A DNA stretch of 64,000 nucleotides, from contig NZ_JAIHON010000005.1 of NCBI RefSeq assembly GCF_021173675.1, positions 372,001-436,000 on the forward strand, given 5' to 3'. Source of the stretch: Streptomyces lincolnensis. GTDB lineage: Bacteria > Actinomycetota > Actinomycetes > Streptomycetales > Streptomycetaceae. The first letter of the stretch is position 1, and each line of letters begins with the position of its first letter. A program made the translations under genes and the position numbers. A model generated the notes under the pieces. The model worked only from the letters and a program-made list of their open reading frames with translations, ran no database searches and was not told where the DNA came from. Positions 32,419-41,898 of this stretch are shown here, in pieces.

Positions 32419-32724
32419 ATGCGCTACAAGCTCACGTTCGTGGTGGGGCTGGCTCTGGGGTACGTGCTGGGCACGCGTGCCGGGCGCGAGCGCTACGAGC
32501 AGCTGAAGAAGTCCGCACGCCAGGTCGCGCAGAACCCCGCCGTCCGCAACACCGCCGAGTCCGCCGCCCAGCAGGGCCGCCAGTTCGCCGGCAAGGCCTA
32601 CCACTCGGTCACGGAGAAAGTCGGCGACCGAGTCCCCGACTCCGTCACCCAACGCGTCCGCAACCTCCGCGAACGCAACACCAACGGCACGGCAGGCGAC
32701 GACTGGGGCACCAGCAACACCTAG
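32419..32724 (+). CDS. Small YtxH-like membrane-anchored protein
   Basis: 101 residues from the ATG at 32419 (MRYKLTFVVGLALGYVLGTRAG); a GTG three codons earlier is possible. One N-terminal hydrophobic segment with the G-x-x-x-G-Y-x-L-G-x-R-A-G-R-E-R-Y-E motif conserved in streptomycete proteins of this type, then an amphipathic helix (YEQLKKSARQVAQNPAVRNTAESAAQQG) and a C-terminus DDWGTSNT. The family resembles Gram-positive YtxH stress proteins. Function unknown. Confidence 0.85.
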   Translation: MRYKLTFVVGLALGYVLGTRAGRERYEQLKKSARQVAQNPAVRNTAESAAQQGRQFAGKAYHSVTEKVGDRVPDSVTQRVRNLRERNTNGTAGDDWGTSNT

Positions 32725-32756
32725 CGGTACTCCTCACACACCGGCCAAGCCCCCAA

Positions 32757-32818
32757 CCTCAGGGGCGCGGGGCTGTATCGATGTGCGGCTCCGCCGCGTG
32801 GGCGCGACCAGCCACAAC
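32757..32818 (+). repeat. Streptomyces interspersed intergenic repeat, copy A
   Basis: Starts cctcaggggcgcggggctgt and runs through cgatgtgcggctccgccgcgtgggcgcgaccagccacaac. The same element appears at 38238-38290 inverted and as a shorter variant at 38326-38365. It contains the internal hairpin GCGGCtccGCCGC. Role unknown; known to be widespread between genes in this genus. Confidence 0.8.
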
Positions 32819-32899
32819 GGACCCACACCCGAAGCACCACCCGCACCCCAACGACGCCCACGGCCCAAGCAAGCGCAGCGCTACGGCAGAATTCGAGCC

Positions 32900-34354
32900 A
32901 TGGGGATAGTCGCCGGGTTGGACAGTGCACCCGATTTCACTCGCATCGTGGTCTGCGACACGGACACGGGTGCCGTGCTCAGGCAGGGGTACGCACCGCA
33001 TCCGATCGAGGGCGCCGAAGGCACCGCGCGGCCTTCGGACGTCGACCCGCAGGCCTGGCTGCTGTCCCTGGGCGAGGCCGCGGGCGGCGGGCTGCTGGAA
33101 GGCGTGCAGGCGATCGGGGTCTCGGCCCAGCAGAACGCCCTCGTGCCGCTGGACGCGCAGGGCAACACCGTGCGCCCGGCGATGGTCGGCGGGGACAAGC
33201 GGGCGCAGGTCGCGGCCGCCGATCTGGTGGACGCGCTCGGCGGGCGCGAGGCATGGGCGCAGGCGGTGGGGTGTGTTCCGCAGGCCGCGCAGCCGGTGAC
33301 CAAGCTGCGCTGGCTGGCCAAGACCGAGCCGGAGGCCGCGCAGCGCACCGCCGTGCTGCTCCAGGCGCACGACTGGCTGGTGTGGCAGCTGCTCGGGCGG
33401 CCGGTCCGGCGGACCACCGACCGGGGCGGCGCCTCGGGGACCGGGTACTGGTCGGCGGCGACCGGCGGCTACCGCCCGGACCTGGTCGAGCTGGCGCTCG
33501 GGCGGCAGGCGATGCTGCCCGAGGTGATCGGCCCCTCGGACGCCTCCGGTACGACACCGGAGGGGCTGCTGATCTCGGCGGGCACCGGCGAGACGATGGC
33601 CGCCGCGTTCGGGCTGGGGATCGGGCTCGGCGACGCCGTGGTGTCGCTCGGGGCCTCCGGGTCCGTGATGGCCGTGCATCCCGAGGCGCTGGTGGACCAG
33701 AGCGGGATGATCACCTCCCTGGCGGACGCGACCGGCATGCACCTGCCGGTCGTGACCACGCTGAACGCCGTACGGACCCTGCGCGGGGCGGCCGAGATGC
33801 TCGGGGTGAGTGATCTGCAGGGGCTGTCCGACCTGGCGATGAAGTCGACGCCGGGGGCGCACGGGCTGGTACTGCTGCCCTATCTGGAGGGTGAGCGCAC
33901 CCCCCATCTGCCGCACACCGCGGGCTCCCTGGTCGGGCTCAGGCGGGAGTCGATGAAGCCGGAGCATCTGGCGCGGGCCGCGTTCGAGGGCATGCTGTGC
34001 GGGCTCGCGGACGCGCTGGACGTGCTGCGCGGCCGGGGCGTGGAGGTGCGGCGGATCTTCCTGCTGGGGGCCGCCGCCGAGCTGCCCGCCGTGCAGGCCG
34101 CGGCGCCCGCGCTGTTCGGGACGCAGGTCGTCGTACCGCAGCCGGCGGACTACGCGGCGATCGGTGCCGCCCGGCAGGCCGCTTGGGCGCTGGGGGTCTC
34201 GCAGGGCATGCTCGACCCGCGCACCCCGCCGGCCTGGCAGGGCGCGGCGGCGCAGGTCCTGGAGCCGGGCGAGGAACTGGCGGTGGGGCAGGCGGTGCGC
34301 CAGCAGTTCGTGTCGGTCCGGGAGCAGACCCACCCGGGGGCGTTCCGCGTGTAG
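32900..34354 (+). CDS. FGGY-family carbohydrate kinase (xylulokinase-like)
   Basis: 484 residues from the ATG at 32900 (MGIVAGLDSAPDFTRIVVCDTDTG). The actin-like ATPase fold of FGGY kinases is visible: phosphate 1 loop at the N-terminus, GVSAQQNALVPLD and QAAQPVTKLRWLA in domain I (typical of XylB), LISAGTGETMAAAFGLG (phosphate 2) and LPYLEGERTPHLPHTAGSLVGL with GAAAELPAVQAAAPALFGTQV in domain II. It would phosphorylate a ketopentose or polyol. The phosphate 1 loop is less acidic than in E. coli XylB (D-S-A-P-D-F-T instead of D-x-G-T-S), so substrate and activity are open. It stands alone. Confidence 0.85.
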   Translation: MGIVAGLDSAPDFTRIVVCDTDTGAVLRQGYAPHPIEGAEGTARPSDVDPQAWLLSLGEAAGGGLLEGVQAIGVSAQQNALVPLDAQGNTVRPAMVGGDKRAQVAAADLVDALGGREAWAQAVGCVPQAAQPVTKLRWLAKTEPEAAQRTAVLLQAHDWLVWQLLGRPVRRTTDRGGASGTGYWSAATGGYRPDLVELALGRQAMLPEVIGPSDASGTTPEGLLISAGTGETMAAAFGLGIGLGDAVVSLGASGSVMAVHPEALVDQSGMITSLADATGMHLPVVTTLNAVRTLRGAAEMLGVSDLQGLSDLAMKSTPGAHGLVLLPYLEGERTPHLPHTAGSLVGLRRESMKPEHLARAAFEGMLCGLADALDVLRGRGVEVRRIFLLGAAAELPAVQAAAPALFGTQVVVPQPADYAAIGAARQAAWALGVSQGMLDPRTPPAWQGAAAQVLEPGEELAVGQAVRQQFVSVREQTHPGAFRV

Positions 34355-34545
34355 CCGCCGCCCGCCCGGGTGTTCCGGGCGAAGCGGAATGTGAGACGCC
34401 GGTAGGAATCCGCGCCCAGAAGGACCCGTAAGGCCGTACGAAGCACTGCTCTCGGCTTAATCGGTTGAGGTAACGCGGGTGGAGTGTCCGACGATAGGGG
34501 CCAGGGGCAACCAATGGCCCCGTCGTCGACTCCGAGAGACGTAGC

Positions 34546-36279
34546 GTGCTCATACGACTTCTGCGGACCTATCTCAGGCCCTACAAGAAACCCATCTGGC
34601 TGCTGGTGCTGCTCCAGTTCCTCCAGACCTGCGCCACGCTGTATCTGCCCACGCTCAACGCGGACATCATCGACAACGGCGTCGTGAACGGGGACACCGG
34701 CTACATCCTCGGCTACGGCGCCCTGATGATCGGCATCTCCCTGGTGCAGGTCGTGTGCAACATCGGTGCCGTGTACTACGGCGCCAGGACCGCCTCGGCG
34801 GTCGGCCGGGACCTGCGGGCGGCCGTCTTCGACCGGGTGCAGTCCTTCTCGGCGCGCGAGGTGGGCCAGTTCGGCGCGCCCTCGCTGATCACCCGTACGA
34901 CCAATGACGTGCAGCAGGTTCAGATGCTGGCCCTGATGACGTTCACCCTGTTGGTGTCGGCGCCCATCATGTGCGTGGGCGGCATCGTGCTGGCGCTCGG
35001 CCTGGACGTGCCGCTGTCCGCGGTGCTGGTGGCCGTGGTGCCGACGCTGGGCATCTGCGTGACGTTGATCGTACGGCGGCTGCGCCCGCTGTTCCGGTCC
35101 ATGCAGGTGAAGCTGGACACCGTGAACCGGGTGCTGCGCGAGCAGATCACCGGCAACCGGGTGATCCGCGCCTTCGTGCGGGACGGCTACGAGGAGGAGC
35201 GCTTCCGGAAGTCCAACACCGACCTCACCGACGTCGCGCTGAAGACCGGCAACCTGCTCGCGCTGATGTTCCCGATCGTCATGACGGTGGTGAACCTGTC
35301 GTCGATCGCGGTGGTGTGGTTCGGTGCCCACCGGATCGACAGCGGCGGGATGCAGATCGGTGGTCTGACCGCGTTCCTCGCCTATCTGATGCAGATCGTC
35401 ATGTCCGTGATGATGGCCACCTTCATGTTCATGATGGTGCCGCGCGCGGAGGTGTGCGCCGAGCGCATCCAGGAGGTGCTGGACACCTCGTCGTCCGTGG
35501 TGCCGCCGGTGGCGCCGGTCCGGGAGCTGCGGCGGCACGGGCATCTGGAGATCCGCGGGGCCGGGTTCTGCTATCCGGGTGCCGAGGAGCCGGTGCTCAA
35601 GGCGATCGACCTGGTGGCCCGGCCCGGTGAGGTGACCGCCGTGATCGGCTCGACCGGCAGCGGCAAGTCCACCCTCCTCGGGCTGGTGCCCCGGCTGTTC
35701 GACGCGACCGACGGCGAGGTGCTCGTCGACGGGGTGCCGGTGGCGGACGTCGACCCCGAGCTGCTGGCGAAGACCGTCGGACTCGTCCCGCAGAAGCCGT
35801 ACCTGTTCGCGGGCACGGTGGCGACCAATCTGCGCTACGGCAATCCCGACGCCACCGACGAGGAGCTGTGGCACGCGCTGGAAGTGGCGCAGGCCAAGGG
35901 CTTCGTCAGCGGGCTGGAGAACGGCCTCGACTCGCCCGTCGCGCAGGGCGGCACCAACGTCTCCGGCGGTCAGCGGCAGCGGCTCGCGATCGCCCGGACG
36001 CTCGTGCAGCGCCCGGAGATCTACCTCTTCGACGACTCCTTCTCCGCCCTGGACTACGCGACCGACGCGGCCCTGAGGGCGGCGCTGGCCGCCGAGACCT
36101 CGGAGGCGACCGTCGTGATCGTCGCCCAGCGGGTGGCCACCATCCGGGACGCCGACCGGATCGTCGTCCTCGACGAGGGCCGGGTCGTCGGCACCGGCAG
36201 CCACCACGAACTGATGGCGGACAACGAGACCTACCGGGAGATCGTGCTCTCCCAGCTCACGGAAGCGGAGGCCGCCTGA
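34546..36279 (+). CDS. ABC exporter half-transporter, subunit with degenerate catalytic site
   Basis: 577 residues from a GTG at 34546. Six membrane helices (ABC_membrane domain, about 15-300) and an ATPase domain: Walker A GSTGSGKST near residue 368, Q-loop LVPQKPYLF, signature VSGGQRQR, Walker B YLFDDSFSALD. The catalytic glutamate after Walker B is replaced by Asp, the normal sign of a heterodimeric exporter with one inactive site. Its stop shares a base with the start of the next gene (TGATG), and the two products should form one pump for drugs, lipids or peptides. Confidence 0.93.
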   Translation: MLIRLLRTYLRPYKKPIWLLVLLQFLQTCATLYLPTLNADIIDNGVVNGDTGYILGYGALMIGISLVQVVCNIGAVYYGARTASAVGRDLRAAVFDRVQSFSAREVGQFGAPSLITRTTNDVQQVQMLALMTFTLLVSAPIMCVGGIVLALGLDVPLSAVLVAVVPTLGICVTLIVRRLRPLFRSMQVKLDTVNRVLREQITGNRVIRAFVRDGYEEERFRKSNTDLTDVALKTGNLLALMFPIVMTVVNLSSIAVVWFGAHRIDSGGMQIGGLTAFLAYLMQIVMSVMMATFMFMMVPRAEVCAERIQEVLDTSSSVVPPVAPVRELRRHGHLEIRGAGFCYPGAEEPVLKAIDLVARPGEVTAVIGSTGSGKSTLLGLVPRLFDATDGEVLVDGVPVADVDPELLAKTVGLVPQKPYLFAGTVATNLRYGNPDATDEELWHALEVAQAKGFVSGLENGLDSPVAQGGTNVSGGQRQRLAIARTLVQRPEIYLFDDSFSALDYATDAALRAALAAETSEATVVIVAQRVATIRDADRIVVLDEGRVVGTGSHHELMADNETYREIVLSQLTEAEAA

Positions 36280-38207
36280 TGGCCGGGCCCATGGGGCGCA
36301 TGATGGCGGGCACCGGCCCGGAGAACCGCTCGCTGGACTTCAAGGTGTCCGGCAAACGGCTGCTCACCCACTTCCGGCCGGAGCGGTTCACCCTCTACGC
36401 GATGCTGGTCTGCGTGGTGCTGAGCGTCGGCCTGAACGTGATCGGGCCGAAGATCCTCGGCAAGGCCACCGACCTGGTCTTCGCGGGCATCGTCGGACGG
36501 CAGATGCCGGAGGGTGCCAGCAAGGAGCAGGTCCTCGAATCCATGCGCGAGCGCGGCGACGGCTCCGCCGCGGACATGCTCAGGAGCACCGACTTCACGC
36601 CCGGCAAGGGCATCGACTTCACCGCCGTAGGACATGTCCTGCTGTTCGCGCTCGGGGTGTTCCTCGTCGCCGGGCTGTTGATGGCGGTGGCGACGCGGCT
36701 GGTCAACCGGGCCGTCAACCGCACGATGTTCCGGATGCGGGAGGACGTGCAGACGAAGCTGTCGCGGCTGCCGCTGTCGTACTTCGACAAGCGCCAGCGC
36801 GGCGAGGTGCTGTCCCGGGCGACCAACGACATCGACAACATCGGCCAGACCCTCCAGCAGTCGCTGGGCCAGCTCATCAACTCGCTGCTGACGATCATCG
36901 GCGTGCTCGCGGTGATGTTCTGGGTCTCCTGGCTGCTCGCCCTGGTCGCGCTGGTCACCGTGCCGCTGTCGGCGGTCGTCGCGACGCGGGTCGGCAAGCG
37001 GTCGCAGCCGCACTTCGTGCAGCAGTGGCGTTCGACCGGGAAGCTCAACGCCCACATCGAGGAGATGTACACCGGGCACACGCTGGTGAAGGTGTTCGGG
37101 CGCCAGGAGGAGTCGGCCGCGCAGTTCGCCGAGCAGAACGAGGCGCTGTACGAGGCGGGCTTCAGGGCGCAGTTCAACAGCGGGGTGATGCAGCCGCTGA
37201 TGATGTTCGTGTCGAACATCAACTACGTGCTGGTGGCCGTCGTCGGCGGCCTGCGGGTCGCGTCGGGGTCGCTGTCGATCGGTGACGTGCAGGCCTTCAT
37301 CCAGTACTCCCGCCAGTTCTCGATGCCGCTGACCCAGGTCGCGTCCATGGCGAACCTCGTGCAGTCGGGCGTCGCCTCCGCCGAGCGGATCTTCGAACTC
37401 CTCGACGCGGAGGAGCAGCAGGCGGATCCGGTGCCGGGCGTGCGGCCCGAGGAACTGCGCGGGCGGGTGGCGCTGGAGCACGTCTCCTTCCGCTACGACC
37501 CCGACAAGCCGCTCATCGAGGACCTCTCCCTGACGGTGGAGCCGGGACACACGGTCGCGATCGTCGGCCCGACGGGCGCCGGCAAGACCACCCTCGTGAA
37601 CCTCCTCATGCGGTTCTACGACGTCTCCGGCGGGCGTATCACCCTCGACGGCGTCGACGTCGCGAAGATGTCCCGGGACGAACTGCGCGCCGGGATCGGC
37701 ATGGTCCTCCAGGACACCTGGCTGTTCGGCGGCACGATCGCGGAGAACATCGCGTACGGGGCCTCCCGGGAGGTGACCCGGGGCGAGATCGAGGAGGCCG
37801 CGCGGGCCGCCCACGCCGACCGCTTCATCCGCACCCTGCCCGACGGCTACGACACCGTCATCGACGACGAGGGCAGCGGGGTGAGCGCGGGCGAGAAGCA
37901 GCTCATCACCATCGCGCGGGCCTTCCTGTCCGACCCGGTGATCCTGGTCCTGGACGAGGCGACGTCGTCCGTGGACACGCGTACGGAGGTGTTGATCCAG
38001 AAGGCGATGGCCAAACTCGCGCACGGGCGCACGTCGTTCGTCATCGCACACCGGCTCTCGACGATCCGGGACGCGGACACGATCCTGGTGATGGAGAACG
38101 GGGCGATCGTGGAACAGGGCACGCACACGGACCTGCTGACGGCCGACGGGGCGTACGCACGGCTGTACCAGGCGCAGTTCGCGCAGGCGGTGGCGGAGGT
38201 GGACTGA
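36279..38207 (+). CDS. ABC exporter half-transporter, catalytically complete partner
   Basis: 642 residues. After a short Gly/Met-rich N-terminus (MAGPMGRMMAG) it has six helices with a long external loop between helices 1 and 2 (about residues 75-115, typical of this partner type), a Walker A GPTGAGKTT near 429, signature VSAGEKQL, Walker B LVLDEATSSVD with the catalytic Glu, and the switch His in VIAHRLSTI. Pairs with the preceding subunit; the pair matches TM287/288- or LmrCD-like heterodimers. Confidence 0.93.
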   Translation: MAGPMGRMMAGTGPENRSLDFKVSGKRLLTHFRPERFTLYAMLVCVVLSVGLNVIGPKILGKATDLVFAGIVGRQMPEGASKEQVLESMRERGDGSAADMLRSTDFTPGKGIDFTAVGHVLLFALGVFLVAGLLMAVATRLVNRAVNRTMFRMREDVQTKLSRLPLSYFDKRQRGEVLSRATNDIDNIGQTLQQSLGQLINSLLTIIGVLAVMFWVSWLLALVALVTVPLSAVVATRVGKRSQPHFVQQWRSTGKLNAHIEEMYTGHTLVKVFGRQEESAAQFAEQNEALYEAGFRAQFNSGVMQPLMMFVSNINYVLVAVVGGLRVASGSLSIGDVQAFIQYSRQFSMPLTQVASMANLVQSGVASAERIFELLDAEEQQADPVPGVRPEELRGRVALEHVSFRYDPDKPLIEDLSLTVEPGHTVAIVGPTGAGKTTLVNLLMRFYDVSGGRITLDGVDVAKMSRDELRAGIGMVLQDTWLFGGTIAENIAYGASREVTRGEIEEAARAAHADRFIRTLPDGYDTVIDDEGSGVSAGEKQLITIARAFLSDPVILVLDEATSSVDTRTEVLIQKAMAKLAHGRTSFVIAHRLSTIRDADTILVMENGAIVEQGTHTDLLTADGAYARLYQAQFAQAVAEVD

Positions 38208-38237
38208 GGGTTGTCTGCCGGGTGCGGCCCGGTGGGT

Positions 38238-38290
38238 GCTGGTCGCGCCCACGCGGCGAAGCCGCAAATCGATACAGCCCCGCGCCCCTA
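38238..38290 (-). repeat. Streptomyces interspersed intergenic repeat, copy B (inverted)
   Basis: Reverse complement reads taggggcgcggggctgtatcg... to ...gggcgcgaccagc, nearly identical to copy A at 32757-32818, and also carries the GCGGCttcGCCGC hairpin. Confidence 0.8.
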
Positions 38291-38325
38291 GGTGGGGTGC
38301 AGCTGGGCGGACGTGACTGCACCGA

Positions 38326-38365
38326 CCTCAGGGGCGCGGGGAACTGCGCGACCAGCCCCCACAAC
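38326..38365 (+). repeat. Streptomyces interspersed intergenic repeat, copy C (short form)
   Basis: cctcaggggcgcggggaact then gcgcgaccagcccccacaac: shares both ends of copy A but lacks the middle. With copy B it forms an inverted pair in the gap between the ABC genes and the convergent sigma-factor gene, where it could act as a bidirectional terminator. Confidence 0.75.
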
Positions 38366-38376
38366 CGCACCCGGCA

Positions 38377-39711
38377 TCAGTCCAGATAACCCCGCAGCTG
38401 GTCCGCGAAGGCGTGGTCCCGGAGCTTGTTCAGCGTCTTGGACTCGATCTGCCTTATCCGCTCCCGCGTGACGCCGAAGATCCGTCCGATCTCCTCCAGG
38501 GTGCGGGGGCGGCCGTCGGCGAGGCCGTACCGGAGTTGGACGACCTTCCGTTCCCGCTCCCCCAGGGTCGACAGCACCGCTTCCAGGTGCTCCCTGAGCA
38601 GCAGGAACGCCGCCGACTCGACGGGGGACGCCGCGTCGCCGTCCTCGATGAGGTCACCGAGGGCGACGTCGTCCTCCTCGCCGACGGGCGCGTGCAACGA
38701 CACCGGCTCCTGGGCCAGCCGCAGGACCTCGCTCACGCGTTCCGGCGCGAGGTCGAGGTGGGCGGCGACCTCGTCCGGCGTGGGTTCGTACCCGCGTTCC
38801 TGGAGCATCCGCCGCTGCACCCGCACCACGCGGTTGATCAGCTCGACGACGTGGACCGGGACGCGGATCGTCCGGGCCTGGTCGGCGAGGGCCCGGGACA
38901 TGGCCTGGCGGATCCACCAGGTGGCGTAGGTCGAGAACTTGTAGCCGCGGGCGTAGTCGAACTTCTCGACGGCCCGGATGAGGCCGAGGTTGCCCTCCTG
39001 GACCAGGTCGAGCATGGTCAGGCCGCGGCCGACGTACCGTTTGGCGACGGAGACGACGAGCCGCAGGTTGGCCTCGATGAGGCGGCGCTTGGCCATCCGG
39101 CCCATCACGACCAGCCGGTCGAGGTCCAGGGCCAACTGGCTGTCCAGGTCGGGGGTGTTGCTCAACTTCTCCTCGGCGAAGAGTCCGGCCTCCACCCGAC
39201 GGGCGAGCTCGACCTCCTCGGCCGCGGTGAGCAGCGGGATGCGGCCGATCTCGCGCAGGTACTGGCGGAACAGGTCCGAGGAGGGGCTGCCGGTGTCGGC
39301 GCGGGCGCGCACGGGTTCCACCGGCTCGGGAGCCTCGGTCTCCAGCGCCTCGGCGGGCGGCTCGGCCGGCTCGGGCGAGGCCTCGGGCTCCGCTTCGGGA
39401 TGGTGCGCGACACGGTTCTGCGGGGGGACCGCGACCAGTACGTCGGTCTCGGCGTCCGGCTCTGTGCTGTCCGCGCCGGCGGCGGTCCTGCTGTCGGTCT
39501 GTGTCAGGGTCTGGGTCTGCACGGGGGCGACCTCCAGGATGATCGCTGCTGAGGTGTGCGGCAGCGCTGCTTCGGGGGCGGAGTCGGCGGCCTCGCCGCT
39601 GTCCGTCCCGTACGCGATGAGCGGAACCGCGGGGGTGTGGGACCCGCTGGGGACGGATCGGCCGCGCTCCGAGGACTCAGGCACCGGAACCCAGTGTGGA
39701 GTACGACACAT
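38377..39711 (-). CDS. hrdA: RNA polymerase sigma factor, HrdA-type (sigma-70 group 2)
   Basis: About 444 residues from the ATG at 39711 (a GTG three codons upstream and GTGs about ten codons downstream are alternatives). An acidic Pro/Glu/Ala-rich N-terminus of about 140 residues is followed by region 1.2 (SDLFRQYLREIGRIPLLTAAEEVELARRVE), region 2 with LRLVVSVAKRYVGRGLTMLDLVQEGNLGLIRAVEKFDYARGYKFSTYATWWIRQAMSRAL (positions about 215-275), region 3 and region 4.2 (LEEIGRIFGVTRERIRQIESKTLNKLR). Recognises promoters with core RNA polymerase. Neighbourhood (dnaG, dgt, ABC pair) matches the hrdA locus as I remember it in S. coelicolor; the symbol rests on that. Confidence 0.85.
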   Translation of the reverse strand: MCRTPHWVPVPESSERGRSVPSGSHTPAVPLIAYGTDSGEAADSAPEAALPHTSAAIILEVAPVQTQTLTQTDSRTAAGADSTEPDAETDVLVAVPPQNRVAHHPEAEPEASPEPAEPPAEALETEAPEPVEPVRARADTGSPSSDLFRQYLREIGRIPLLTAAEEVELARRVEAGLFAEEKLSNTPDLDSQLALDLDRLVVMGRMAKRRLIEANLRLVVSVAKRYVGRGLTMLDLVQEGNLGLIRAVEKFDYARGYKFSTYATWWIRQAMSRALADQARTIRVPVHVVELINRVVRVQRRMLQERGYEPTPDEVAAHLDLAPERVSEVLRLAQEPVSLHAPVGEEDDVALGDLIEDGDAASPVESAAFLLLREHLEAVLSTLGERERKVVQLRYGLADGRPRTLEEIGRIFGVTRERIRQIESKTLNKLRDHAFADQLRGYLD

Positions 39712-39943
39712 CACCGCCACGAGGGGCGTGCGGTGACTTTTTGAGTCCGGTCCGTGACCGCGTGGTTACCGTCACCAAAAACCCGGATGCTCGTCCCGGC
39801 CCTGATCTGCTGTGTGGTCGACCACGGCCGGCCTGGTCGCGTCTCCGGCCGCGGGCTCACCTGTCGGGTCCCCGGTCGGGCGCGAGGAAATCCCTCCGGG
39901 CCCGACAAGTCGCAACCCGGCGCCCCCGCCCTGCCCGCAGGGG

Positions 39944-41851
39944 TCAGAGCGCCGCGGTGCCGAGTTCGCGGAGGGCCTGGCCGTACTGCTGGAGGGTCCA
40001 GAGTTCGTTCTGGACGGCGGCGAGGTGGGCCGGGTCGCCGGAGGTGCCGAGGCGGATGAGGGTGCCCTGGATTTCCTGGATGCGGCGGTCGACGGCGCGG
40101 CGGCGGACGGTGACCAGCTGGTCGCCCGCGTAGTTCTCGTCGACCGTCTTGCGCATGATCGCCTCGACGGCCAGCTCCGTGACCATCGCGCGGACCGCGT
40201 CGTCGGGGGCGGCCTCGCGGACGCGGACGAGGTAGTCCTGGGCGTCCTGGACGCCGTACTCGGCGCCGCCCGCGTCCATGATGGCCTGGCGTACGGCGGC
40301 GTAGGGCGGGGCGGTGAACTCGTCGATGCCGTACGCGTCGAAGGCCGGGGAGACCAGCTCGGGGCGCTGGAGGGCGAGCTTGAGCAGTTCGCGTTCGGTG
40401 GCGTAGACGGGGTTGCGCAGGGTGAGGGCGGGGCCGGTGACGGCGGGGCGGTGGGCCGCGTCGTACGACGGCTGCTGCGGGCCGCGGCCCGCCGGGGCCG
40501 GGCCCCTGCCGCCGCGGTCGCGGGCCCAACGGGCCAGTTGGGCCACGCGTTTGACCACGAACTGGGTGTCGAGGATGCCGAGCATGCCGGCGAGCTGGAC
40601 GGCGACCTCGTGCTGGGCGCCGGAGTTCTTGATGCGGGCGACGATGGGGGCGGCCTCGTCCAGGGCGGCGGCGCGGCCGGCCGGGGTGTCCAGGTCGTAG
40701 CGGACGACGATCTGGCGGAGGGCGAACTCGAAGAGCGGGGTGCGGGGTTCGACCAGGTCGGCGACCGCCTCGTCGCCCTTGTTCAGGCGCAGGTCGCAGG
40801 GGTCCATGCCGTCGGGGGCGATGGCGATGTACGTCTCGGCGGCGAACTTCTGGTCGTCCTCGAAGGCGCGCAGCGCGGCCTTCTGGCCGGCCGCGTCGCC
40901 GTCGAAGGTGAAGATCACGCGGGCCGAGCCGTTGTCCATCAGCAGCCGGCGGAGGATCTTGATGTGGTCGGTGCCGAAGGCGGTGCCGCAGGTCGCGATG
41001 GCCGTGGTCACTCCGGCGAGGTGGCAGGCCATGACGTCGGTGTAGCCCTCGACCACGACCGCGCGGCTGGACTTGGCGATGTCCTTCTTCGCGAGGTCGA
41101 TGCCGTAGAGGACCTGCGACTTCTTGTAGATCGCGGTCTCGGGCGTGTTGAGGTACTTGGGGCCGTTGTCCGCCTCGTAGAGCTTGCGGGCGCCGAAGCC
41201 GACGACCTCGCCGCCGATGTCGCGGATGGGCCACATCAGGCGGCCGCGGAAGCGGTCGATGGGGCCGCGGCGGCCCTCCTGCGACAACCCCGACAGCAGG
41301 AGTTCCTTGTCGGTGAAGCCCTTGCCTCGCAGGTAGCGGGTGAGGTGGTCCCAGCCCTGGGGGCTGTAGCCGACGGAGAAGTGCTGGGCGGCGCCCTGGT
41401 CGAAGCCGCGCTCGGCGAGGAACTGGCGGCCGGTGTCGGCCTCCGGGCTCATCGCGAGCTGTTCCATGTACCAGTCGGCGGCGATCTTGTGTGCCTCGAC
41501 CAGCCGGATGCGCTCGCCGCGCTGGTGGGAGGGGTTGTAGCCGCCCTCCTCGTACCGCAGGGTGATGCCGGCCTGGGCGGCCAGGCGCTCGACCACCTCG
41601 GAGAAGGAGAGGTGGTCGACCTTCATCACGAACGTGATGGTGTCGCCGCCCTCCTGGCAGCCGAAGCAGTGGAAGAGTCCCTTGCTCGGGCTGACCTGGA
41701 AGGACGGCGACTTCTCGTCGTGGAACGGGCACAGTCCCTTGAGGTTGCCGCCGCCCGCGTTGCGCAGCTGGAGGTACTCGGAGACCACGGCGTCGATCGG
41801 GACCGCGTCCCGTACCGCCTTCACGTCCTCGTCGTTGATCCGTCCTGCCAC
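39944..41851 (-). CDS. dnaG: DNA primase
   Basis: 635 residues from a GTG at 41851. CHC2 zinc-binding domain at the N-terminus (Cys41, His44, Cys62, Cys65: CPFHDEKSPSF and HCFGCQEGGD), RNA polymerase domain with RFRGRLMWPIRD and GFGARKL, Toprim motifs VVVEGYTDVMA and FTFDGDAAGQKA, then the DnaB-binding helical C-terminal domain (about 480-635). Makes RNA primers at the replication fork. No rpsU precedes it, as usual in actinobacteria; it reads toward hrdA with a 230-base gap. Confidence 0.97.
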   Translation of the reverse strand: MAGRINDEDVKAVRDAVPIDAVVSEYLQLRNAGGGNLKGLCPFHDEKSPSFQVSPSKGLFHCFGCQEGGDTITFVMKVDHLSFSEVVERLAAQAGITLRYEEGGYNPSHQRGERIRLVEAHKIAADWYMEQLAMSPEADTGRQFLAERGFDQGAAQHFSVGYSPQGWDHLTRYLRGKGFTDKELLLSGLSQEGRRGPIDRFRGRLMWPIRDIGGEVVGFGARKLYEADNGPKYLNTPETAIYKKSQVLYGIDLAKKDIAKSSRAVVVEGYTDVMACHLAGVTTAIATCGTAFGTDHIKILRRLLMDNGSARVIFTFDGDAAGQKAALRAFEDDQKFAAETYIAIAPDGMDPCDLRLNKGDEAVADLVEPRTPLFEFALRQIVVRYDLDTPAGRAAALDEAAPIVARIKNSGAQHEVAVQLAGMLGILDTQFVVKRVAQLARWARDRGGRGPAPAGRGPQQPSYDAAHRPAVTGPALTLRNPVYATERELLKLALQRPELVSPAFDAYGIDEFTAPPYAAVRQAIMDAGGAEYGVQDAQDYLVRVREAAPDDAVRAMVTELAVEAIMRKTVDENYAGDQLVTVRRRAVDRRIQEIQGTLIRLGTSGDPAHLAAVQNELWTLQQYGQALRELGTAAL

Positions 41852-41898
41852 GCGTGAATTCTACGGGGACGGTGTGACAGTGGAGTGCCGCCGTCGGG

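Noticed and set aside
39812..41857. Long open frame on the plus strand opposite dnaG, and similar long antisense frames opposite hrdA, the MMPL gene, the ABC genes, nirB and the RutA-like operon
   Set aside because: High-GC codon bias creates open antisense frames; their translations are low-complexity Arg/Gly/Ala/Asp-rich with no family motifs, while the opposite strand encodes clear proteins.
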